Assembly: GCF_004153445.1 (NCBI RefSeq)
Contig: NZ_SDQC01000002.1
Coordinates: 372,001-436,000 of the forward strand
Length of the DNA: 64,000 nt
Origin: Allopusillimonas soli
Lineage (GTDB): Bacteria; Pseudomonadota; Gammaproteobacteria; Burkholderiales; Burkholderiaceae_B
Direction: 5' to 3'
Part shown: piece after piece, positions 56,656 to 64,000 of the stretch
How the letters are laid out: every line of letters begins with the position of its first letter
Position numbering within the stretch: the first letter of the stretch is position 1
Notes under the pieces: model-generated
Seen by the model: only the letters and a program-made list of their open reading frames with translations
Databases searched by the model: none
Told to the model about the DNA's origin: nothing
Translations under genes and position numbers: made by a program

Positions 56656-57636
56656 TTAAATAGGCTTGAAGCCCAATGTCTCCACCGCTTCAGCGAAGCG
56701 TGCAATTTCCGACTTCTGAAAAGCCCGCATTTCCCTGGGGCCCAATGCCATGATTTCGCCTGCGTGGGACTCCACGTACTCCCTGGACTCTGGCGCATTC
56801 AGGATTTGCAGCAGATTGTCGGACAAAATATTCACCACACTCTCAGGCGTACCCGCTTTGACCCATAATGATGTCCAACTGTAATGTACAGCGCCGTCAT
56901 ATCCTTTCTCTTGGAGGGTCGGCACATCAGGCAAGTCGGGATGACGGTCCACGCCCGTAACGGCTAGCGCCCTCACCTTACCCGACTTCACGATCTGCAC
57001 AGTCGTCGGAGTATCAACCACGGCGATATCGATCTGCCCGCCAATGACATCGGTGGTGGTCTGCGACAGCCCCTTGTAGTTGATGTCCTGCCACTTGAAA
57101 CCTGCTTGTCGCAAGAAGGGTGCCGCTGCAAGCTGATAGCCTGCAGAATATGTGCCCATGTTTAGCGGCGGCGACTGTCGGCCGCGATCTACAAGATCAT
57201 CCAACGTTTGAAGTGGTGACTCTGCAGGTACGATCAGAATAGCCATGGAGCGCGTCAAGCCGCATATTGGCTGAAGATCCTTTACCGGATCATAGGATAG
57301 CGATTTGTAGGCAGATACATTCACAGCCATCGGCGAATTACTGCCAAGCAGTATGGTGTAGCCATCCCGGGGCGGCTCCGTCGTCGCTTTGACTGCAATT
57401 GCTCCACCGGCACCTGGCTTGTTCTCGACAACCACAGGCTGACCCAGTCGTCCGGCCAGTCTCTCACCGAAATATCGCGCGTAAACATCCGAGCCACTGC
57501 CAGGCCCAAACGGCACGTATAGCCGCAATGGCTTGCCAGGATATGCGCTGGTCTGCGCATGGGCAAAACCTGCCAAGCCAAGCATGGGTACGCCGACTAC
57601 CGCAGCTTGTAAGAGTTGTCTTCTGGTTTGATTCAT
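56656..57636 (-). CDS. Bug-family (TctC-type) receptor with Tat-like signal
   Basis: 326 residues. TRRQLLQAAVVGVPML carries R-R-x-L-L typical of Tat signals; cleavage about 27. LRLYVPFGPGSGSDVYARYF and [15 protein letters not shown] are the Bug ligand loops, though PFGPGSGSD replaces the common PFxPGGxxD. AGGGAGACAAGGA precedes the ATG. It lies downstream of a LysR gene and of a LysR-type palindrome at 57721-57735. Confidence 0.92.
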   Translation of the reverse strand: MNQTRRQLLQAAVVGVPMLGLAGFAHAQTSAYPGKPLRLYVPFGPGSGSDVYARYFGERLAGRLGQPVVVENKPGAGGAIAVKATTEPPRDGYTILLGSNSPMAVNVSAYKSLSYDPVKDLQPICGLTRSMAILIVPAESPLQTLDDLVDRGRQSPPLNMGTYSAGYQLAAAPFLRQAGFKWQDINYKGLSQTTTDVIGGQIDIAVVDTPTTVQIVKSGKVRALAVTGVDRHPDLPDVPTLQEKGYDGAVHYSWTSLWVKAGTPESVVNILSDNLLQILNAPESREYVESHAGEIMALGPREMRAFQKSEIARFAEAVETLGFKPI

Positions 57637-57720
57637 TCCTTGTCTCCCTGCCTGAAGTTTGATTCGTACCCATCCTAGCCTCCTAAGGCTTGCCTGTCCT
57701 ATGCCGGAATGAACCTCGGT

Positions 57721-57735
57721 ATAACTTAGGGTAAT
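57721..57735 (-). promoter_or_regulatory. LysR-type box upstream of the Bug receptor gene
   Basis: Minus strand ATTACCCTAAGTTAT, a dyad with ATTAC/GTTAT arms and T-N11-A form, matching 12 of 15 bases of the site at 58690-58704. It is 85 bp upstream of the receptor start. Confidence 0.6.
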
Positions 57736-57762
57736 GAATAGGAAGGAGGATATCCTGCAGAC

Positions 57763-58650
57763 TCAGGCAAATATGGCGCGAACGGCGGAAAGAAATCGTT
57801 CCGCCTCGGGAGACAAGCGACCAAACCGGGAACGTACCAGGCTCACGGAAATAGGAATTTCTTCTATCAGCGGACGGACCACGATCCCCTGCCACACGTT
57901 ATCGGCCACGGAAAATTGATCGACGATGGCTACACCTATGCCCTGCCTGACCAGAGAGCAAGCCAACTCCGCTCTGGGTACGTCGATAACTGGCACGACG
58001 TCGCAGTCATGTCTTTCGAATGCCGACAACATGAGCCGTCCGAACGGAATGGTCCGCGAATAGAGAATCAGCCGTTCCTGCGCAATGTCCTTGAGAGACA
58101 CACGGCTTCTGCGGGCGAGAGAATGATCCTGAGGAATTGCACACACCATGCGGCCACGGATCAATGCCTCCGTTTGCAGATTAGGATTCTCAATTGGCAA
58201 GACGGTTATAGCAAGATCCGATTTACCGCTGAGTAGTTCCTGCGGTATATCCTGGATCAGTGCCGTATGAAAATGAATCTTGGTGCCAGGATGTTTAGCC
58301 AGAAAATCCTTTATCAAACGGGGCAACAGACTCAGGGCCAGGCTGGGACTGCTGCACAGGTTGATACGGCCAGACGGATGGCGTGTAAGGTTGTCAACGA
58401 ACTGATCTACACGTGCCGCCGCATCATATACATGGTTAACCTCTTCGAGGAGGCTAAGTGCTTGTGAAGTGGGCACAAGCTTTCCACCGATCCGATGAAA
58501 TAGTTTCAGGCCAAGTGATGTCTCGGTATGCGCCAGCAGCTTGCTGACCGCGGGCTGCGAGACAAAAAGCAGACGCGCTGCACCGCTGACCGACCCGGCA
58601 ATCATGACGGCTCTGAACACTTCCATTTGCCTTAGCTTGAATCTCACCAT
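57763..58650 (-). CDS. LysR-family transcriptional regulator
   Basis: 295 residues. The HTH is at about 5-62 (MEVFRAVMIAGSVSGAARLL then FVSQPAVSKLLAH) followed by an effector domain of OccR/CysB-like fold. CGGAG lies 3 bases before the ATG at 58650; an open frame of 69 codons upstream overlaps the regulatory region and is discarded. It sits between the Bug receptor (same strand) and the divergent dehydrogenase; both have matching LysR boxes. Confidence 0.92.
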   Translation of the reverse strand: MVRFKLRQMEVFRAVMIAGSVSGAARLLFVSQPAVSKLLAHTETSLGLKLFHRIGGKLVPTSQALSLLEEVNHVYDAAARVDQFVDNLTRHPSGRINLCSSPSLALSLLPRLIKDFLAKHPGTKIHFHTALIQDIPQELLSGKSDLAITVLPIENPNLQTEALIRGRMVCAIPQDHSLARRSRVSLKDIAQERLILYSRTIPFGRLMLSAFERHDCDVVPVIDVPRAELACSLVRQGIGVAIVDQFSVADNVWQGIVVRPLIEEIPISVSLVRSRFGRLSPEAERFLSAVRAIFA

Positions 58651-58689
58651 TCGCTCCGAGCCGCCGCATGGATGGCGCGGCGATTGCCA

Positions 58690-58704
58690 ATAACGCAAAG
58701 TTAT
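58690..58704 (+). promoter_or_regulatory. LysR-type box between lysR and the dehydrogenase operon
   Basis: ATAAC-GCAAA-GTTAT is a perfect 5+5+5 dyad containing TAAC-N5-GTTA (T-N11-A). It lies 40 bp from the lysR start and 100 bp before the dehydrogenase start, the usual place for a shared autoregulatory and activation site. Confidence 0.65.
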
Positions 58705-58804
58705 AGCATTGATCAAGATGTCATAGCTGGCTGGCATCACATTGTCGTAGACTGGCTTGGTCGCAGCACTGCATATCACTACATCACCCGCATCAAGGAT
58801 TTCC

Positions 58805-59719
58805 ATGCGTATTGGATTTATTGGCCTAGGGCAAATGGGTTTTCCCATGTTTCTCAACTTGCTTGGAAAAAGGCTGGATACAAATACCGAAATGGTTGGC
58901 TATGACAAATCGTCGGACCATATGGCTGGGTTGCGCCGAGACTGGCCGGACGCCGCCCCCTATCTTGCGCAGGATGAAGCTGCGTTGGCCGATCTGGATG
59001 TCATTATCACAATGCTGCCCAATGGCGCCGCCGTGCGGGAGAGTTTGCTGGGTAGCGCGGATAATCCCGCATTGGTGGATAGACTGGCTTCCAACGCTAC
59101 AGTCATAGACATGAGCAGCAGCTCACCGATGGACACCCGTGCATTGGCCGACATTCTGGCGGAGCGCAACGTGCAACTGCTCGATGCGCCCGTTTCTGGC
59201 AGCGTTCCCAAAGCACGGGAAGGCACGCTGGCCATCATGGTGGGCGGTGCTACCGATATTGTTGAACGGATGCGTCCCATCTTCATGGCTATGGGTTCGA
59301 AATTGATTCCTACCGGCGCAGTGGGTTCGGCGCACGGCATGAAGGCACTGAACAACTATGTGTACGCTGCCGGCCTGCTGGCCATGAGCGAAGCCCTGCT
59401 GCTTGGCAAGGCGCTGGATCTCGATCTATCTGTACTCATAGACGTCATGAACGCTTCCAGTGGGCGCAACGTTGCCACTGAAACAAAGGCCAAGCAGCAT
59501 ATGCTCCATGGTGGTGATTTCAAGGCGGGCTTTGGCCTTAGGCTTATGGCCAAGGATCTTGGCATTGCCGCCAGCCTCCGCGAGCATGCCGGATTCAACC
59601 CGCCTCAACTGGATCTCTGCCTGTCCCTATGGCAACAAGCCTGCGAACAGCTCCCCCCAGAGGCGGACAATACCGAAATTTACCGCTATATGGCAGCCCG
59701 GTTGGGGGCTTATCTCTAG
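58805..59719 (+). CDS. NAD(P)-dependent beta-hydroxyacid dehydrogenase (3-HIBADH/GarR family)
   Basis: 304 residues. MRIGFIGLGQMGFPM is the cofactor fold, LLDAPVSGSVPKAREGTL the substrate-binding motif, and GMKALNNYVYAA holds the catalytic lysine (K-x-x-x-N). Family members oxidise 3-hydroxyisobutyrate, 3-hydroxypropionate or tartronate-semialdehyde-type substrates. AAGGATTTCC precedes the start. DUF1185 follows after 78 bp. Confidence 0.92.
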   Translation: MRIGFIGLGQMGFPMFLNLLGKRLDTNTEMVGYDKSSDHMAGLRRDWPDAAPYLAQDEAALADLDVIITMLPNGAAVRESLLGSADNPALVDRLASNATVIDMSSSSPMDTRALADILAERNVQLLDAPVSGSVPKAREGTLAIMVGGATDIVERMRPIFMAMGSKLIPTGAVGSAHGMKALNNYVYAAGLLAMSEALLLGKALDLDLSVLIDVMNASSGRNVATETKAKQHMLHGGDFKAGFGLRLMAKDLGIAASLREHAGFNPPQLDLCLSLWQQACEQLPPEADNTEIYRYMAARLGAYL

Positions 59720-59797
59720 CCGCCGAACGGAGCATTTGCCTATTCATAATCCACGTCAGTGGATACGGGGCGCTCACACTCAGGAAAGGATGGAAAT

Positions 59798-60373
59798 ATG
59801 GATATTCAGATACGCAAAAAGGCAGTTACCGTCGAATCCCTTTACAGTGATGGCGGCCCGGCCACGGAAACACCATTATTGAGCGCCGTAGCCTATGCCG
59901 TAGTGAAGAATCCTTATGCGAGCCGATATGAACCCGATTTGATCCCGTTCATGAAGGCATTGCGCAAGGTAGGACTTGATTTGGCAACGCAACTGGCCGA
60001 CCTTTTGGGAAAAGACAAAATAGAAGCCTACGGCAAGGCAGCTATCGTGGGTTTGGACGGCGAAGCCGAACATGGCGCCGTGTGGCACGAGGCGGGAGGC
60101 TGGGCAATGCGAGAGGTGCTGGGCAACCCCAAGGCCATGGTGCCCGCCTCCCAGGTCACAGCGGCGGCCGGCTTTCGCCTGATCATGCCTCTACATTACA
60201 TCCATGCTTCCTACGTGCGCAGTCATTTCAATTCCATCGAAGTGGGCGCCGTGGATGCACCGCGCGCCGGCGAGCTTCTGTTTGCTCTGGGCATGGCTAC
60301 GGGAGGTCGCCTGCACTCCCGCCTCGGCGGTCTCGCCGTGAACGATGTATCCGTGCACGACGGACAACGCTAG
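59798..60373 (+). CDS. DUF1185 (AA_synth, PF06684) family protein
   Basis: 191 residues. VKNPYASRYEPDLIPFM, AYGKAAIVGLDGEAEHGAVW, PLHYIHASYVRSHFNSIEVG and APRAGELLFALGMATGGRLH are the conserved blocks of this family, loosely called amino acid synthesis proteins but biochemically undefined. AGGAAAGGATGGAAAT precedes the ATG at 59798. Downstream of a beta-hydroxyacid dehydrogenase; converges on mmsA. The pairing suggests an enzyme or isomerase of hydroxy-acid catabolism. Confidence 0.85.
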   Translation: MDIQIRKKAVTVESLYSDGGPATETPLLSAVAYAVVKNPYASRYEPDLIPFMKALRKVGLDLATQLADLLGKDKIEAYGKAAIVGLDGEAEHGAVWHEAGGWAMREVLGNPKAMVPASQVTAAAGFRLIMPLHYIHASYVRSHFNSIEVGAVDAPRAGELLFALGMATGGRLHSRLGGLAVNDVSVHDGQR

Positions 60374-60421
60374 CAGGGACAGGCGGATCGCCCGCGGACT
60401 GGCGCCGGACGCGAAAGTACG

Positions 60422-61966
<1,545 letters not shown>

Positions 61967-62095
61967 TCCAACTCCCCGAAGAAAATAGCAATTTTTCAGA
62001 AAGTATAGGCAGGCAGTGGCAGCGTATCAATGCATTTTCTGTGGAAATATTGTTTAATATTTTCAACAATTATCCGGCACACCAAAGAGGAAGGC

Positions 62096-63022
62096 ATGCC
62101 TATAGACAAGAAAGAACATCCTTGGTCGCATATTTATTGGCTGTCCATTCTGCGAAGCACCGGCTCCTACACTGCCGCAGCCAAGCGCCTTGGAGTCAGC
62201 AAGGCGGCGGTCAGCCTGCGTATCACTGAATTGGAGGAACGCGCGGGCATAGCCCTAGTGACGCGTACCACGCGCAGTGTGCATCTGACGGAAGCCGGGC
62301 AGGCACTGGTCGCCAACACGCGTGCCGCATTCGATGTCATAGAACAGGGTTTCGATAGCGTCAAGGATCTAGCCCAGGCGCCTCGCGGCACTGTGCGGGT
62401 AACCATGCCCGTGGCGCTGGGTAGGCAGAAAATACTGCCCCTGATCGCGCCGTTTCTGCGGGCGAACCCTCGTGTCCGGATAGAAATCGAGCTGTCGGAT
62501 CATCTGAGTTCACTGGCCCAGGAGGGCTTCGATCTGGCCATACGGCACACGAGCACGGTGCCCGAGACACATGTGGCCTGGCTGCTGCGCCCCAGCGTCA
62601 GCTACCTTTGCGCTGCACCTGGCTATCTGGCGCGGCACGGCACGCCTGGCCATCCCGACGACCTGTCCCGCCATAATTGTCTTTATTATCTGCGCACCAA
62701 TGCAGCGCCGGCGTGGAGCTTCGCGCGTGGCCGGCGCCCACAGGCGCGGCACAGCGTCGCCGTAAAAGGGAATTTCAGTGCCAACAATAGCGAGGCGCTG
62801 CGTCGGCTCGCATTGGACGGTGCTGGTATTGCACTGCTGCCCGATTTTTCCGCTCAGGAGGACATCGAATCAGGCCGGCTGATTCATGTGCTGCCCGCGT
62901 GGAGGCCTGCCGGCGCATTCGGCGATGCCATCTATGCTATCCGGCCCTACAGCGCCTATGTGCCGCGACCGGTCAAGGCGCTGGTGGAGCATCTGCGCAG
63001 CCAACTGACCATGCCCGCATAG
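62096..63022 (+). CDS. LysR-family transcriptional regulator
   Basis: 308 residues. HTH about 14-70 (GSYTAAAKRLGVSKAAVSLR), with an effector domain of the CrgA/AaeR-like branch. AGAGGAAGGC precedes the ATG at 62096. It diverges from mmsA across 129 AT-rich bp containing a weak AATATT-GTTT-AATATT dyad (62046-62061). Probable regulator of mmsA and itself. Confidence 0.92.
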   Translation: MPIDKKEHPWSHIYWLSILRSTGSYTAAAKRLGVSKAAVSLRITELEERAGIALVTRTTRSVHLTEAGQALVANTRAAFDVIEQGFDSVKDLAQAPRGTVRVTMPVALGRQKILPLIAPFLRANPRVRIEIELSDHLSSLAQEGFDLAIRHTSTVPETHVAWLLRPSVSYLCAAPGYLARHGTPGHPDDLSRHNCLYYLRTNAAPAWSFARGRRPQARHSVAVKGNFSANNSEALRRLALDGAGIALLPDFSAQEDIESGRLIHVLPAWRPAGAFGDAIYAIRPYSAYVPRPVKALVEHLRSQLTMPA

Positions 63023-63079
63023 GCCTGCCGGACAGCATGGCATGTGGGTGACCGGCCAGCTTGCTGTCCATGCATGTCG

Positions 63080-64000
63080 TCAGCTCCGCCTGCCGGCCAT
63101 CCAGGCAAGCATGCAGTCGCGTGCGCGCTGACGCAGGTAATGTGCCGCCTTGTCGCACGCCTGAGCCAGCGTCACCGGGCCCGGTGTCAGGCTGAATGCA
63201 GCACTGATACCTTCGTCATATACAGCCTCATAGCCCTGCCCCAGCGAGCCTGCTATGGCGAACACAGGGATGCCCTGCCGGCGTGCCAGCCGCGCTACGC
63301 CCACAGGCGTCTTGCCGCCTGCTGACTGTGCGTCCATGCGCCCTTCCCCGGTAAAAACCAGATCCATACCTCGCATCGCCTGCGCCAGGCCCAGCAGGTC
63401 GGCGATCAATTCCACACCAGGCCGAAAACGGGCATTGAAGCAGGCCTTTACGCCAAATCCCAGTCCCCCCGCTGCACCCATGCCTGGCGCATCCCGTTCG
63501 TCCACACCGAACTGTTGCGCACAGATATCGGCAAAATGCGACAAAGCCGCATCCAGTGTCGCTATGTCTTTGTCATCGGCGCCTTTTTGCGGGCCAAATA
63601 TCGCGGAAGCGCCACGTGGCCCACATAGCGGATTGTCCACATCCACGGCAATCTCAAACTGGACTTCTCGCAAGCACGGATCAATGCCCGATGCATCAAT
63701 GTGCGCCAGATCGGACAGTGCGGCCCCGCCAGGAGGCAGAGGCACGCCGGAAGCATCCACCAGCTTGACGCCCAAGGCCTGCAACAGGCCCGCGCCGGCA
63801 TCGTTGGTTGCACTGCCACCAAGACCCATCACGATGTGCCGTGCACCCGCCGCCACTGCGGCACCGATCAACTCGCCAACACCATGACTCGTGGCCAGCA
63901 GCGGCCTGCGTTCGTTTTCCGGAATGCGTTCCAACCCAGCCGCCTGCGCCATTTCAATGAAGGCTTTTCCCTCGCCCAACCAGGCCCAGGCGGCGTCGCA
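63080..64000 (-). CDS. Glycerate kinase (GlxK/GarK family), N-terminally cut
   Basis: The frame runs off the right end, leaving 306 residues of the usual ~380. WLGEGKAFIEMAQAAGLE, RHIVMGLGGSATNDAGAG, DVDNPLCGPRGASAIFGPQK, AAGGLGFGVKACFNA and FTGEGRMDAQSAGGKTP are the conserved blocks. It phosphorylates D-glycerate to 2-phosphoglycerate, the exit of glyoxylate/tartronate-semialdehyde pathways. The start and promoter are outside the window. Confidence 0.94.
   Translation of the reverse strand, partial: CDAAWAWLGEGKAFIEMAQAAGLERIPENERRPLLATSHGVGELIGAAVAAGARHIVMGLGGSATNDAGAGLLQALGVKLVDASGVPLPPGGAALSDLAHIDASGIDPCLREVQFEIAVDVDNPLCGPRGASAIFGPQKGADDKDIATLDAALSHFADICAQQFGVDERDAPGMGAAGGLGFGVKACFNARFRPGVELIADLLGLAQAMRGMDLVFTGEGRMDAQSAGGKTPVGVARLARRQGIPVFAIAGSLGQGYEAVYDEGISAAFSLTPGPVTLAQACDKAAHYLRQRARDCMLAWMAGRRS

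Noticed and set aside
62044-62064. AT-rich dyad between mmsA and lysR as a firm LysR operator
   Set aside because: The arms are imperfect and A/T-only, so it could arise by chance in an AT-rich promoter; mentioned only within the lysR entry.

Overview
The window looks like chromosomal DNA of a betaproteobacterium of the Alcaligenaceae type (Bordetella/Achromobacter/Pusillimonas relatives). This is inferred from three Bug/TctC-type solute receptors, an azurin very close to the Alcaligenes/Achromobacter proteins, a TctAB permease, a DUF1185 protein and many LysR/GntR/LacI catabolic regulators. I saw no rRNA, tRNA, CRISPR array, prophage or insertion sequence. Both ends cut genes: cydA at the left and a glycerate kinase at the right.

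Layout. 1-5.3 kb: respiration and copper. The end of cydA, cydB and a tiny DUF2474 subunit encode a cyanide-insensitive-type bd oxidase; copA, copZ, cueR and azurin follow. The copA promoter has the 19-bp spacer typical of MerR-family control, and a similar site lies upstream of a cysteine-rich copper-storage protein gene at 20.7 kb. 5.4-9.9 kb: stress and housekeeping genes (O-methyltransferase, cbpAM chaperone pair, HdeD-like protein, cysH). 10-17 kb: a catabolic operon in which two enolase-superfamily genes flank a complete Liv-type ABC transporter. 17-21.7 kb: OsmC, ArfB, a BCCT transporter, the copper-storage protein and a secreted protein.

22-27.3 kb (minus strand): a LacI-controlled operon (Bug receptor, HisD-family dehydrogenase, SDR, RraA-like protein, lacI) preceded by a perfect 32-bp palindrome and a second operator. 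A decayed glyoxalase-type gene lies directly behind lacI. 27.3-33.2 kb: an AraC/CynX-type exporter pair, then a GntR-Bug-AcnX operon whose regulator appears to start at CTG below a 40-bp inverted repeat. 33.2-37.3 kb: a TauE/SafE permease, a dsbG gene interrupted by an in-frame TAG, and a polar amino acid ABC transporter. 37.5-42.8 kb: a phosphoribosyltransferase, a TctD/TctE-like two-component system, and tctBA preceded by an array of 11-bp direct repeats. No tctC gene accompanies tctBA.

42.8-51 kb (minus strand): a tightly packed run of slipin, NfeD, gnd, zwf, PQQ-type sugar dehydrogenase, GH15 hydrolase and acylphosphatase, which reads as a glucose/trehalose oxidation module. 51-54 kb: DUF488, fumC and a GAPDH/Epd-like enzyme. 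54-56.6 kb: LysR with a divergent drug exporter. 56.6-62 kb: Bug receptor, LysR, a beta-hydroxyacid dehydrogenase, DUF1185 and an MmsA-type dehydrogenase. Two nearly identical LysR-box palindromes link the receptor and the dehydrogenase genes. The window closes with another LysR gene and glycerate kinase.

Overall this is a region of several separate carboxylate-catabolism modules, each pairing a periplasmic receptor or transporter with one or two enzymes and a local regulator. Enzyme families are clear in most cases; the substrates are not.
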